Shown here piece by piece: positions 8,853-18,203 of a stretch of 64,000 bases of DNA. The stretch is from NORP110 sp051251595. GTDB lineage: Bacteria; Pseudomonadota; Alphaproteobacteria; Rhodobacterales; Rhodobacteraceae. Both the position numbers and the translations under genes were made by a program. The stretch covers positions 166,393-230,392 of the forward strand of contig JBPOFA010000006.1 of the NCBI GenBank assembly GCA_051251595.1, given 5' to 3'. Under the pieces are notes generated by a model. It was not told where the DNA came from, searched no databases, and worked only from the letters and a program-made list of their open reading frames with translations. The stretch's first letter is position 1. Each line of letters opens with the position of its first letter.

Positions 8853-10958
8853 GTGGTGCCAATGCTCGGGATCGAGGCCAGACTGGATGCGCAGCGGGGA
8901 TACCTGTTTCATTGGGTGCCGGTCTGTCTGGCTGTAGGGATTGGCGGTTATTTCGGCCTGCGGCAGGAACCTGATCTTGCGCAATATGGCATGGCTTTGG
9001 GCTGTATCTGCGCAATGTTGGGCTTGGGGCGGGTGTTGCCCGTTCGCCTGGGCCCGTTTTTGTGGATCTTGATATTGGTTCTTGCTGGCGGGCTGTTGGC
9101 TGGTTTGCGGGCCAATATGGTTGCCGCCCCGGTGTTAGAGTATCGCTATTACGGTGCGGTGCAGGGCCGCATTGTCAAAGTTGACCGTTCTGCGTCGGAT
9201 GCTGTGCGCCTGACGCTGGACCGCGTTGTCTTGCAGGATATGCCGCCACAGGACATGCCGCGCAAAGTGCGGGTTTCCCTGCATGGCGCGCAAGTGTTTC
9301 TGGACCCACAGCCCGGTTTAACGGTTATTCTGACGGCCCATTTATCCCCGCCCGCGCGCCCGGTTGAACCCGGTGGATTCGATTTTCAACGGCACGCCTG
9401 GTTTGAGGGGCTTGGCGCTGTCGGTTACACACGCAGCCCGGCGCTGACGCTTTATCCTGTCAAAACACACAGCCTCGCGCTTTTCGTGAATCGACTGCGG
9501 GCCCGGATTTCGCGGGCAGTGCAGGCTCAACTGCCCGGTGAGGCAGGCGCCTTTGCTGCTGCGATTATGACCGGGGACAGATCCGGCATCGGTCAGGAAA
9601 CGCTTGAAAACCTGCGCGGCTCTAACCTGTCGCATCTCTTGGCCATTTCCGGGCTGCATATGGGGCTGTTAACGGGATTCGTTTTTGCCGCCCTGCGTTA
9701 TGGCTTGGCGTTGATCCCTTATGTCGCGTTGCGCGTCCCGACCAAAAAGATCGCCGCCGTGGTCGCCTTATGTGTTGGGCTGGCCTATCTGGCGCTGTCT
9801 GGTGGCAATGTGGCCACGGAACGGGCCTTTGTTATGGTCTCTGTCATGTTTCTGGCGATCCTGCTGGACCGTCGCGCGATCACCTTGCGGGCGGTTGCTC
9901 TTGCGGCAGTGATCATTCTGCTGTTCCGGCCAGAGGTCTTGACGCAACCGGGGTTTCAAATGTCCTTTGCCGCGACGACGGCGCTGGTGGCGGTGTTTTC
10001 GGCCATGCGAAACCTGCCGCGTGAGGCGGTTCCACGGTATTTGCGCCCCGTCCTGGCCGTGATCCTGTCCTCTGCCGTGGCTGGGGCTGCGACGGCCCCG
10101 GTGGCCGCGGCGCATTTCAACCGGATCGCGGATTACGGTTTGATTGCGAACCTGTTATCCGTGCCCTTGATGGGGGCGGTCGTCATGCCTGCGGCGGTGC
10201 TTGCGGCCTGCCTTGCGCCCCTTGGATTGGGGGGGATCGGCCTGTCGCTGATGGCCCCGCCGATCCGTTGGATCCTGGGGGTGGCGGACTGGGTGTCGCA
10301 TATGGATGGGGCGGTCACGCATGTGATTGCGCCGCCTGCATCGGTTCTGCCGGTCTTTGCCATTGGGGCCCTTTGGATCATTCTTTGGCGCGGCAAGTGG
10401 TGGGAGCGTGGTCTGGGTCTGTTCCCGATTGTCCTGGCCGCATTCGTTTGGGGGACGTCGCAGCGGCCTGATCTTTTGATTTCGGACACAGGCGGTTTGG
10501 TGGGCATCATGACCGATGACGGCCGGGTTCTGAGCAAGAGCAAGGGCGAAGGATTTGCGGCGCAAAACTGGTTGGAAAATGATGGCGACGGTGTTGAGCA
10601 GGTTCAGGCCTTTGCCAGGGCCGGGTTTTCAGGTGGCAAAGGTGCGATGTTCACCACATTCGATGAAACCCGGATCGTTCATTTGACCGGGCGCGGCGCG
10701 ACAGAGAAGGTCGGGCAAAGCTGTGAAACGGCTGCACTGGTGATCTTATCAGGAGAGGTCGACAGCACAGATCAGGGGTGTTGGGTGCTGGATCGCGCCA
10801 AGCTGGCGCAGAGCGGGGCCATGGCAATCACCTTTGGCCAAGACAAGCTGACCGTCCAGAATGTGGCCGAGACCACTGGAGATCGTCTTTGGAACACACC
10901 CGAAATTCGTCGAAATCGGGTGCGGTTCTTTTCAAATTTACCGTTTTGGGTCAGGTAG
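8853..10958 (+). CDS. comEC: ComEC/Rec2 family DNA-uptake channel protein
   Basis: A polytopic inner-membrane protein of about 700 residues, the family that transports single-stranded DNA during natural transformation. An N-terminal hydrophobic pair of helices and an OB-like soluble DUF4131 segment (about 90-200) precede the competence domain with the hallmark HLLAISGLHMGLLTGF (near residue 260) and roughly eight membrane helices to about 520. The C-terminal soluble domain is short and lacks an obvious complete metallo-beta-lactamase HXHXDH set. Start GTG 8853 or ATG 8862 cannot be separated. Confidence 0.9.
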   Translation: MVPMLGIEARLDAQRGYLFHWVPVCLAVGIGGYFGLRQEPDLAQYGMALGCICAMLGLGRVLPVRLGPFLWILILVLAGGLLAGLRANMVAAPVLEYRYYGAVQGRIVKVDRSASDAVRLTLDRVVLQDMPPQDMPRKVRVSLHGAQVFLDPQPGLTVILTAHLSPPARPVEPGGFDFQRHAWFEGLGAVGYTRSPALTLYPVKTHSLALFVNRLRARISRAVQAQLPGEAGAFAAAIMTGDRSGIGQETLENLRGSNLSHLLAISGLHMGLLTGFVFAALRYGLALIPYVALRVPTKKIAAVVALCVGLAYLALSGGNVATERAFVMVSVMFLAILLDRRAITLRAVALAAVIILLFRPEVLTQPGFQMSFAATTALVAVFSAMRNLPREAVPRYLRPVLAVILSSAVAGAATAPVAAAHFNRIADYGLIANLLSVPLMGAVVMPAAVLAACLAPLGLGGIGLSLMAPPIRWILGVADWVSHMDGAVTHVIAPPASVLPVFAIGALWIILWRGKWWERGLGLFPIVLAAFVWGTSQRPDLLISDTGGLVGIMTDDGRVLSKSKGEGFAAQNWLENDGDGVEQVQAFARAGFSGGKGAMFTTFDETRIVHLTGRGATEKVGQSCETAALVILSGEVDSTDQGCWVLDRAKLAQSGAMAITFGQDKLTVQNVAETTGDRLWNTPEIRRNRVRFFSNLPFWVR

Positions 10959-10980
10959 TTGCGTCTGCACCTGAATGCAG

Positions 10981-11670
10981 TCAATAGGTGCGGATCAACC
11001 CAACCAAACGCCCCTGAACCTTGACCTGATCGTCGCGGAAAACACGGGTTTCATAGGCTGGGTTCGCCGCCTCAAGCGCGATAGAGCTGCCATTGCGGCG
11101 CAGTTTCTTCAGCGTGGCTTCGTTGTCTTCAACGATCGCAACAACGATGTCGCCATCATTCGCTGTCGGACCTTCGCGGATCACCACGACGTCGCCGTCA
11201 TTGATGCCGGCGTCGATCATGGAATCACCTTTAACTTCAAGGGCATAGTGGTTTCCGTTGCCTTGCAGCATGGTGCCGGGCACGGCCACGTTATGCGACA
11301 CCTCATTGATCGCTTCAATCGGGACACCGGCCGCGATCCGGCCCATCACGGGCAATTCAATCGCATGTACGGTGTCAATTGAAAGCGCGGCTGGTGGCGG
11401 ATCGGTTTTGTCGCCATCGATCACCACTGGCCGGAAACCAACGGATTTTTCCATTGAATCCGGCAGCTTGATAATTTCAATGGCACGGGCGCGATGTGCC
11501 AGGCGTCGGATAAATCCACGCTCTTCCAAGGCTGTGATCAGGCGATGAATGCCGGATTTTGACCGCAGGCTCAGCGCCTCTTTCATTTCGTCAAAAGAGG
11601 GTGGAACACCGTCCCGTTGCACCCGGCGGTTGATAAAATTCAGTAGTTCAAGCTGTTTCTTGGTCAACAT
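10981..11670 (-). CDS. lexA: LexA repressor
   Basis: SOS-response repressor with self-cleaving peptidase activity. The 229-residue protein has an N-terminal winged helix (MLTKKQLELLNFINRR and PPSFDEMKEALSLRSKSG), an Ala-Gly cleavage site in GRIAAGVP, the catalytic serine in GDSMIDAGI and the catalytic lysine in the VEDNEATLKKL region. The ATG at 11670 gives the standard LexA N-terminus. Three in-phase GTTC elements lie 45-70 bases upstream, indicating autoregulation. It converges on comEC. Confidence 0.97.
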   Translation of the reverse strand: MLTKKQLELLNFINRRVQRDGVPPSFDEMKEALSLRSKSGIHRLITALEERGFIRRLAHRARAIEIIKLPDSMEKSVGFRPVVIDGDKTDPPPAALSIDTVHAIELPVMGRIAAGVPIEAINEVSHNVAVPGTMLQGNGNHYALEVKGDSMIDAGINDGDVVVIREGPTANDGDIVVAIVEDNEATLKKLRRNGSSIALEAANPAYETRVFRDDQVKVQGRLVGLIRTY

Positions 11671-11714
11671 ATGCTCAATCCTCGCGCCAACAATCACGCA
11701 CTCATTCTTTGAGT

Positions 11715-11740
11715 GTTCGGTAAATGTTCTACCCGTGTTC
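11715..11740 (-). promoter_or_regulatory. LexA operator, three GTTC elements spaced by 7
   Basis: On the plus strand GTTC occurs at 11715, 11726 and 11737, each separated by exactly seven bases, so two overlapping GTTC-N7-GTTC boxes share the middle element. GTTC-N7-GTTC is the known alphaproteobacterial LexA box. Its position 45-70 bases upstream of the lexA start fits operator control of the lexA promoter. Confidence 0.9.
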
Positions 11741-11785
11741 CCTTTATGTGTCAACAATTGGGATTATATTGCAGTTTTGGCGGGG

Positions 11786-12958
11786 CTAGAGCGGGATGTA
11801 GTCGACCGTGTCGCCGGCTTTTCGGGCCGGACCGTTTACGGGGCGCACCATCAGGGCGTTCGCCTGGGCGAGAACGGACAGCAAAGCGCTGTCCTGCCGG
11901 TCTGCCGGGGTGATCGTGCCCAGATCCAATCGGGCCCGCATGTAATGTTCACGTTTGCCATTGGGACCGATGCCTTTGGACAGAGTCGCCTGGAACCGAG
12001 GCGCAGGGAACGCGCCCAGTCCCAGCATGGCCCGTATCATCGGCAACATAAAGACATGCCCGCAAACCATTGATGAGACAGGGTTTCCGGGCAGGCCTAG
12101 CAAGGCGCTTTGCCCCAGTCGCCCGGCCATAAGTGGTTTTCCGGGGCGCATCGCAACACTGTAAAAGGAGCGGTCGAGCCCGACATCCTGTGCGACCCGC
12201 CCAATGATGTCGTAATCCCCAACAGAGGCACCTCCATTGGTTACGATAAGATCGGCATCCTGGGCCAAGTCAAATACGGCCTGCACCGATTCAATTGTAT
12301 CGCGGGCAATCGGCAGGATGCGGGGGTCTGCCCCAGCCGACTGTGCCATTGCGGCAAGACCAAGGGAATTGGACGCAATGATCTGATCCTCTCCGGGGGT
12401 TTCGCCGGGCATGACCAATTCATTTCCCGTTGAGACCAACGCAACCACGGGCCGTTTGTAGACCGGCACGCTTGGTATGTTCATTGCAGCCAGCAAAGCG
12501 ATGTCATTGGGCGTCAGTCGGTGCGGGGCGTCCACCGTTGCACCATTACGAAAGTCGATGCCGGCGTCGCGAATGTAGGGGCCACTGTCCAGATTGTCCC
12601 GCAGGGTGATTTGATTGCCCGTTGGTTCCACATCTTCCTGGATGATCACGCGATCCGCGCCGGGGGGAATGGGCGCTCCGGTAAAGATTCGCACGGCCTG
12701 GCCGGATGAGACTGCCCCGTCAAAACGGCTGCCGGCGGCGGATTCGCCGATCACTGTGAATGTTGCGCCGGGGGCGGCTTCGGCCCCGATCAGCGCATAG
12801 CCATCCATGGCCGAAGAGGCGAAAGGCGGTTGATCACGTCGTGCAGTGACGGGCTTGGCAAGGACGCGGGTGTGGGCCTGCCAAAGCGGGACGGTTTCGA
12901 TTTCCATCGGGGCCGTCAGGGCAAATGTCCGGGCCAGCGCCTCGGCGACTGTGATCAT
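11786..12958 (-). CDS. moeA: Molybdopterin molybdenumtransferase MoeA
   Basis: Inserts molybdate into adenylylated molybdopterin, the last common step of molybdenum cofactor synthesis. The 390-residue protein has the MoeA N-terminal domain (SSAMDGYAL near residue 47), the MoCF-binding domain with TNGGASVGDYD near 235 and GLPGNPVSSMVC near 285, and a C-terminal MoeA IV domain. The ATG at 12958 overlaps the moaC stop (TGATG), so the two are translationally coupled. Confidence 0.95.
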   Translation of the reverse strand: MITVAEALARTFALTAPMEIETVPLWQAHTRVLAKPVTARRDQPPFASSAMDGYALIGAEAAPGATFTVIGESAAGSRFDGAVSSGQAVRIFTGAPIPPGADRVIIQEDVEPTGNQITLRDNLDSGPYIRDAGIDFRNGATVDAPHRLTPNDIALLAAMNIPSVPVYKRPVVALVSTGNELVMPGETPGEDQIIASNSLGLAAMAQSAGADPRILPIARDTIESVQAVFDLAQDADLIVTNGGASVGDYDIIGRVAQDVGLDRSFYSVAMRPGKPLMAGRLGQSALLGLPGNPVSSMVCGHVFMLPMIRAMLGLGAFPAPRFQATLSKGIGPNGKREHYMRARLDLGTITPADRQDSALLSVLAQANALMVRPVNGPARKAGDTVDYIPL

Positions 12959-13434
12959 CAAGGGGCCTCGTAAAGTCCTGATTTTCCGCCATCTTTTTTA
13001 ATGACGCGAATGTCGCCGATCACCATGCTTTTTTCGACCGCTTTGACCATGTCGAACACCGTCAGGCAGGCGGCAGAGACGGCTGTTAACGCTTCCATTT
13101 CGACGCCGGTTTGCCCGGTGGTTTTGACCGTGGCTTCGACCCGCACGCCGGGCAGGGCGGCGTCTGGGGTCAGATCAACCGAGACCTTAGTGATGGGCAG
13201 CGGGTGGCAGAGAGGGATCAGATCGGCGGTCTTTTTGGCCGCCATGATGCCTGCCAAGCGGGCCACGCCCAGAACATCGCCTTTTTTGGCGGTGCCGCTG
13301 GTGATGTGGTCCAAGGTTTCGGGCGCCATCTGGATATGGCCCTGCGCCACGGCAATGCGCGAGGTGATGGCCTTGTCAGACACATCAACCATATGGGCGT
13401 CGCCCTTGGCGTCAAAATGGGTAAGCTCTGCCAT
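12958..13434 (-). CDS. moaC: Cyclic pyranopterin monophosphate synthase MoaC
   Basis: Converts the MoaA product into cyclic pyranopterin monophosphate in molybdenum cofactor synthesis. The 158-residue protein carries the family signatures LIPLCHPLPITKVSVDL (near residue 75) and VEMEALTAVSAA (near 110), and ends with the usual KKDGGKSG. The ATG at 13434 overlaps the last base of the trpC stop. The moaC-moeA pair is attached to the tail of a trp cluster, a linkage also seen in other alphaproteobacteria. Confidence 0.96.
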   Translation of the reverse strand: MAELTHFDAKGDAHMVDVSDKAITSRIAVAQGHIQMAPETLDHITSGTAKKGDVLGVARLAGIMAAKKTADLIPLCHPLPITKVSVDLTPDAALPGVRVEATVKTTGQTGVEMEALTAVSAACLTVFDMVKAVEKSMVIGDIRVIKKDGGKSGLYEAP

Positions 13435-14246
13435 CACAAGCTGCCACTGGCAACATAGGGGTTTGCAAGCAAGTTCCGCGTTGCCTGTTCCACATCATCC
13501 TGGCGCATCAGGCTTTCGCCGATCAGGAAGAGACGCGCCCCATATTGGGCCAGCCCTGCAAGGTCCTCGGGCGTGTTTAGCCCGCTTTCGGACACCAGCA
13601 ATTTGTCCTCGGGCGCGATCCGGGCGAGGGTTTGCGTGGTCTTCAAGTCGGTTTCAAACGTCTTGAGATTGCGGTTGTTGATCCCCAGAAGGGGGGATTT
13701 CAGACGGCTGGCGCGATTCAATTCCGCCTCGTCATGGACTTCGACCAAGACGTCCATGCCCCATTCGGTTGCGGCAGCTTCCAGTTCCTCTGCCTGATCA
13801 TCTGAAACAGAGGCCATGATGATCAGGATGCAGTCAGCCCCCCAGGCGCGTGCTTCGGCGACCTGGTAGGTGTCATACATGAAATCTTTGCGCAAAACCG
13901 GCAATGTTGTCGCGGCGCGGGCCTGGACCAGATAGTCGGGCGCGCCTTGAAAGCTGGGGCTGTCTGTCAGGACCGACAGGCAGGTCGCGCCGCCATCCTC
14001 ATAGGCTTTGGCCAAAGCGGGGGGATCAAAGTCAGGGCGGATCAAGCCTTTGGACGGGCTTGCTTTTTTCACCTCGGCGATAAGCCCGTACCCGGAGCGC
14101 GACGCGGCCAGCAACCGATCGGCAAACCCACGGGTGGGGTCAGCGGAGCGTGCCGCAGATTCAACATTTGTAAGGGGGCGTTCCAGCTTGGCGGCTGCGA
14201 CCTCTTCCAGTTTATAGGCTTTTATTTTGTCTAAAATCGTTGTCAT
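13434..14246 (-). CDS. trpC: Indole-3-glycerol phosphate synthase
   Basis: Catalyses ring closure of the anthranilate-derived ribulose phosphate to indole-3-glycerol phosphate in tryptophan synthesis. This is a stand-alone 270-residue TIM barrel, not fused to TrpF. Motifs seen: GLIAEVKKASPSKG (catalytic lysine), VLRKDFMYDTYQV, and LLGINNRNLKTFETDL. The ATG at 14246 begins the usual MTTILDKI terminus. The stop overlaps moaC; a small membrane-protein gene lies between it and trpD. Confidence 0.96.
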   Translation of the reverse strand: MTTILDKIKAYKLEEVAAAKLERPLTNVESAARSADPTRGFADRLLAASRSGYGLIAEVKKASPSKGLIRPDFDPPALAKAYEDGGATCLSVLTDSPSFQGAPDYLVQARAATTLPVLRKDFMYDTYQVAEARAWGADCILIIMASVSDDQAEELEAAATEWGMDVLVEVHDEAELNRASRLKSPLLGINNRNLKTFETDLKTTQTLARIAPEDKLLVSESGLNTPEDLAGLAQYGARLFLIGESLMRQDDVEQATRNLLANPYVASGSL

Positions 14247-14357
14247 GGGAATTGGATACCCCGACGCGTCATCAAAGGAAAGTGGGGCCTTTCCATTTTC
14301 AGGTTTGGCCGTGTTGGGACTGCGGGTGAGCCCCAATTTGTCAGAAACTGACGAAAG

Positions 14358-14711
14358 CTATGGGCGATTACCCGGTTTGTCGACTGAGCTGGCTGTTTCC
14401 GGCGTGCCGACTGGCGTTTGCGCGCTTTTCGGGCGGGCTGCCCAGGACAGGTAGCGTTCGACCAAAATATGTTCACAGATCTTGAACACGACCCAACAGA
14501 CCAGTGCTATTCCACCCCAAAACATCAGCTCTACGACTTGGATCAACGCGCCGTGACGGATCGCATCAAACCCGGCTTTGCGCAGAAAGCCGACATTCGC
14601 CATGGCGTAAGAAAACAAATTGACGGTGACAAAGGCAAAAATGACCGTCGCCGCCCCCGCGAGAAGAAAGATCAAAATTGACGGCCAACGTGTCAGATTA
14701 AAAAGCGACAT
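14358..14711 (-). CDS. Hypothetical membrane protein within the trp cluster
   Basis: A 117-residue protein with two predicted transmembrane helices (about residues 9-32 and 58-82) and a short cytoplasmic tail rich in Pro, Thr and Ser. I recognise no family. It is on the same strand between trpD (81 bases upstream) and trpC (111 bases downstream), so it is probably co-transcribed. The start codon at 14711 is preceded by AAAAAGGATAAGAC, a good ribosome-binding site. Its role in this position is unknown. Confidence 0.75.
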   Translation of the reverse strand: MSLFNLTRWPSILIFLLAGAATVIFAFVTVNLFSYAMANVGFLRKAGFDAIRHGALIQVVELMFWGGIALVCWVVFKICEHILVERYLSWAARPKSAQTPVGTPETASSVDKPGNRP

Positions 14712-14792
14712 GTCTTATCCTTTTTAACGTGGATAATGACACAAATGCATCAGGGCAAGGGCGCCCCATCCGGTCGCGTTTTCGTGTTGGGC

Positions 14793-15812
14793 CTAGGCCG
14801 CATTGCTGGTCAGGGTCGCCAGCGCGCGCAGTTTGTCTGCAGCTTTGCCGCTGTCGATGCTTTCGGATGCAATCTCTACCCCTTCGCTGAGGGATGTGGC
14901 CTTGTCGGCGATGACCAAGGCGGCAGCTGCGTTCAGCAGCACAGCGTCGCGGTATGCGCCGGTTTGCCCCGCCAAAACAGCGGCCAATGCCGCGCCGTTT
15001 TCCTGTGGCGTGCCACCTGTGATCGCCTCAAACGGATGCACCGGCAGACCGGCCTCTTCGGGATGCAGCTCTTTGTCGGTGACGGTGCCGTTTTCCAGCG
15101 CGGACACCCAGCTGATGCCGGTGATCGTCAGCTCATCCGTGCCGTCAGAGCCGTGCACAAGCCAGGCCTTTTCGCTGCCAAGCTTACCCAATGTTTCTGC
15201 CATCGGGCGGATCAGATCGCGCGAAAACGCGCCTGTAAGCTGCCGTTTCACCCCAGCCGGATTGGTGAGTGGGCCAAGAATGTTGAATATGGTGCGTGTG
15301 CCCAATTCCAGTCTGGTGGGCATGACATGTTTGATCGCCGGATGGTGCATCGGGGCCATCATAAAGGCGATGCCTGCCTCTGCCAGGGCGCGTTCGACGA
15401 TCTCTGCGCCGACCATGACCTCAACACCGTTGATGCCCAAAGCGTCGGCTGCGCCAGAATTGGACGACAGTTTCCGGTTTCCGTGCTTGGCGACGGGCAC
15501 ACCGGCCCCGGCAACGGTAAAGGCGGTGGCCGTTGAAATGTTCAGTGTTGCTTTGCCGGATCCGCCGGTTCCGACGATGTCCATCGCACCAGCGGGGGCT
15601 GCGACGGGGACGCATTTTGACCGCATCACACCGGCGGCAGCGGCGAATTCCTCGACCGTTTCGCCGCGTGTGCGCAGGGCCATCAACAGCCCGCCGATCT
15701 GGCTGGGCGTGGCCTGACCTTCGAACAGAATGTCAAACGCGGCCTCGGCCTCTGCCGGGGTCAGGGGGCGGTCCGCAGCGGCGGCGATGATTGGTTTGAG
15801 GGCCTCACTCAT
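14793..15812 (-). CDS. trpD: Anthranilate phosphoribosyltransferase
   Basis: Transfers phosphoribose to anthranilate in tryptophan synthesis. The 339-residue enzyme has the nucleoside-phosphorylase-type helical N-domain (LTPAEAEAAFDILFEGQA), the PRPP loop VGTGGSGKATLNIST near residue 80, and KHGNRKLSSNSGAADAL near 107. The ATG at 15812 overlaps the trpG stop as ATGA, which indicates coupled translation. Confidence 0.96.
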   Translation of the reverse strand: MSEALKPIIAAAADRPLTPAEAEAAFDILFEGQATPSQIGGLLMALRTRGETVEEFAAAAGVMRSKCVPVAAPAGAMDIVGTGGSGKATLNISTATAFTVAGAGVPVAKHGNRKLSSNSGAADALGINGVEVMVGAEIVERALAEAGIAFMMAPMHHPAIKHVMPTRLELGTRTIFNILGPLTNPAGVKRQLTGAFSRDLIRPMAETLGKLGSEKAWLVHGSDGTDELTITGISWVSALENGTVTDKELHPEEAGLPVHPFEAITGGTPQENGAALAAVLAGQTGAYRDAVLLNAAAALVIADKATSLSEGVEIASESIDSGKAADKLRALATLTSNAA

Positions 15813-16390
15813 GCGGGAACCTTTGCAGTGTTCAGGAAATTTTCCAACAGTTTATGCCCATGTTCAGAGGCGATGCTTTCAGGGTGAAACTGAACCCCGT
15901 GGATGGGCAAGGTCTTGTGTTGCAGGCCCATGATCGTGCCATCCTCAAGCGTTGCGGTGATGTCCAGACAATCGGGCAGGGTGTCCCGTTCCACGACCAG
16001 CGAATGATAGCGCGTGCCTTTCAGCGGCGAGGGCGTGCCCGCAAACAGCCCTTGGCCGCTATGTTCAATCATTCCCATCTTTCCGTGGACGATTTCGTGG
16101 CATCGCACGACTTTACCACCAAAGGCCTGACCGATGGATTGATGTCCCAGACAAACACCCATCAATGGGGTGCGGGTTTCAGCGGCGGCTTGGGTCAAGG
16201 CCAGGCAAATACCGGCCTGATCTGGCGTGCAAGGGCCGGGGGACAGCAGGATGGCAGATGGATTAAGGGCCATGGCCTGTTGCACATCCAGCGCGTCATT
16301 GCGTTTTACGACGACATCTGCGCCAAGTTCGCCCAAATAATGGACCAGATTGTAGGTAAAACTGTCGTAATTGTCGATCAACAGCAACAT
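15809..16390 (-). CDS. trpG: Anthranilate synthase component II (glutamine amidotransferase)
   Basis: Supplies ammonia from glutamine to TrpE; the sequence may also serve as PabA. The 193-residue class I amidotransferase has the catalytic cysteine in MGVCLGHQSIGQAFGG and the histidine/glutamate pair in GVQFHPESIASEHG. The ATG at 16390 starts the standard MLLLIDNYDSFTYN; the open frame continues upstream without homology. First gene of the trpG-trpD-orf-trpC-moaC-moeA run and divergent from the DUF610 gene. Confidence 0.96.
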   Translation of the reverse strand: MLLLIDNYDSFTYNLVHYLGELGADVVVKRNDALDVQQAMALNPSAILLSPGPCTPDQAGICLALTQAAAETRTPLMGVCLGHQSIGQAFGGKVVRCHEIVHGKMGMIEHSGQGLFAGTPSPLKGTRYHSLVVERDTLPDCLDITATLEDGTIMGLQHKTLPIHGVQFHPESIASEHGHKLLENFLNTAKVPA

Positions 16391-16508
16391 TGCCAAAAGC
16401 CTTCGCAAAAGGGGGTGAACTGATTTTTTTGTCGCGGTATAGTTGCGACGAGGCAGTACCCGGGTCAAGAGGCCAGGGCATAAAGAGATAAAGAAACGGA
16501 GGCACGTG

Positions 16509-18170
16509 ATGGGGCGCGGGATTTTTTCCGGTGTCATCTGGGGTTCAGTTGTTGCAATTGGCGGACTTTGGATCGCATCGCAACTGGGCGAGATGGTACA
16601 TGTTTTGTCCAAGCCACCAGCGAATATTTCCGCTGAGGCACCTGACCCAGTCCAAGAGACTGAGGATGTGGCAGAGGCCGCGCCTGATGCTCCGGCAGAG
16701 CAGGCAGGCCCTGCAACTGATCCGTCGCGCCAAACCGCAGAGCTGGACAGTACAGAGGTCGACGCAGCCCCTGCGGCCAAGGTCGGGTCTGAGGAACCTT
16801 TGGAAGCGGCCGAACCTATGGCCCCTGTGGCAACCCCGGATGCGACGCAAGCCCCTGTATTAGAACAGATAAACGATACGACCCCGGCGGCGGATGGCGG
16901 ATCAGAAGCGCCCCAGCAAGCCACGATGGATTCCGTTCCCGAAACGGTTCCGGCAGGGCTGGAACCCGCTGTGGAAGTGCCCGCTGAGATTACTGAAAAT
17001 GTCCCTGACATGCCCGTGCCAGAACTGGCAGGCACATTGACTGCCCCGGATGTTGCCCCAATCTCAACAGAAGCGCCCCGACCAAACCCTCCGGCAGCCG
17101 AATCTACGCCGACTGTAGATTTCAGCAATCCGCAGGTGGTAGAGACCCCGATCCTGCAGGACCCCGCATTGGCGGTCGTGCAAGAGCCGGTGCCAGAAAC
17201 GCTGGCCCCTGCAACGCCTGATCAAACGCCGACTCAATCCGAGGGTTCGGATTTGGCCCGTGCGGCCTTGCCAGATTCGTCGCCGAAGACGCCAAAACCG
17301 GATGCCGGACCGCCCGCGCAGGAACAGGCGGCACTTGAACCGATAGAAAAGAAAATGCCCGTTGTGCGCCGTCCGTCGACCGGCACCGGCGAAAATGGGC
17401 TGACGACCCGCACAAGCCGTTTGCCGACGATCGGTGGTGACCAGCAAGACAGCCCGGATGCAGACGTGGATCAGGGGGAAACCGCCGAAGAGGCCCAGAC
17501 AGATGGCCCGGCGATTGCACGTTTTGCCGTTCCTTTTGCCAATCCGGATCGACGCCCGATGATGGCGATTTTGTTGTTGGTGGATCCGAATGATCCCGTC
17601 GCGCCGGGTGAGCCTTTGCCGTTTCCGGTCAGTTATGTGGTGGATGCCAGCAGCGACAGCGCAAGCCAGGCCGCGACCCGTTTCCGCAATGCCGGATCAG
17701 AGGTTGTCGCCATGGCGCCGATCGCCGATCAGGCCCGGCCGACTGATGTTGAGGTGTCCTTTCAAACCTACATGCGGAACGTCCCGAATGCGGTTGCCAT
17801 TATGGACACACGCAATGCTGCGTTTCAATCGAGCCGGGCTACGGCCTCTCAGGTTGCGGATGCTTTGGCGGCCTCTGGGCACGGCATGATTACGTTTAGC
17901 CGTGGACTGAACTCTGCCACGCAGGTTGCTGAACGCGCGGGGGTGCCGGCTGCGTTGGTGTTCCGGGAATTCGACAATGACGGCCAGAACAAAGCGGCGA
18001 TCAAGCGGTTCCTAGACCAGGCTGCGTTTCGGGCGGGGCAACAGACCGGTGTCATTCTGGTTGGCCACAACCGGCCCGAAACCATAGCGGCGCTGTTGGA
18101 GTGGAGCCTTGGAAACCGGGCCACAACAGTTGCGCTTGCGCCTGTTTCAGCGGTGTTGCTGGATCAATAG
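16509..18170 (+). CDS. Divergent polysaccharide deacetylase (DUF610/YibQ-like) with long Pro/Ala/Glu-rich linker
   Basis: A 553-residue exported or membrane-tethered protein. An N-terminal hydrophobic helix (residues 5-25) is followed by about 320 residues of low-complexity Pro/Ala/Glu/Thr sequence, and then a C-terminal DUF610 domain (about 340-550) with motifs MMAILLLVDP, PFPVSYVVDA and TGVILVGHNRPETIAALLEW. Such proteins are distant polysaccharide-deacetylase relatives whose activity is not established. The disordered linker could span the periplasm. GGAGG precedes the ATG at 16509. Convergent with trpE. Confidence 0.85.
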   Translation: MGRGIFSGVIWGSVVAIGGLWIASQLGEMVHVLSKPPANISAEAPDPVQETEDVAEAAPDAPAEQAGPATDPSRQTAELDSTEVDAAPAAKVGSEEPLEAAEPMAPVATPDATQAPVLEQINDTTPAADGGSEAPQQATMDSVPETVPAGLEPAVEVPAEITENVPDMPVPELAGTLTAPDVAPISTEAPRPNPPAAESTPTVDFSNPQVVETPILQDPALAVVQEPVPETLAPATPDQTPTQSEGSDLARAALPDSSPKTPKPDAGPPAQEQAALEPIEKKMPVVRRPSTGTGENGLTTRTSRLPTIGGDQQDSPDADVDQGETAEEAQTDGPAIARFAVPFANPDRRPMMAILLLVDPNDPVAPGEPLPFPVSYVVDASSDSASQAATRFRNAGSEVVAMAPIADQARPTDVEVSFQTYMRNVPNAVAIMDTRNAAFQSSRATASQVADALAASGHGMITFSRGLNSATQVAERAGVPAALVFREFDNDGQNKAAIKRFLDQAAFRAGQQTGVILVGHNRPETIAALLEWSLGNRATTVALAPVSAVLLDQ

Positions 18171-18177
18171 ATTTCGG

Positions 18178-18203
18178 CCTGTCGCCCTTGGGCGGCAGGT
18201 TTT
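18178..18203 (+). terminator. Rho-independent terminator after the DUF610 gene
   Basis: CCTGTCGCC (18178-18186) pairs with GGCGGCAGG (18191-18199), one G-U wobble, CTTG loop, then TTTT. It sits between the convergent DUF610 and trpE stops. Confidence 0.8.

Noticed and set aside
14803..15717. Long open frame antisense to trpD
   Set aside because: Clean shadow of trpD: no start signal, no family signal, and trpD has full motifs and coupling.
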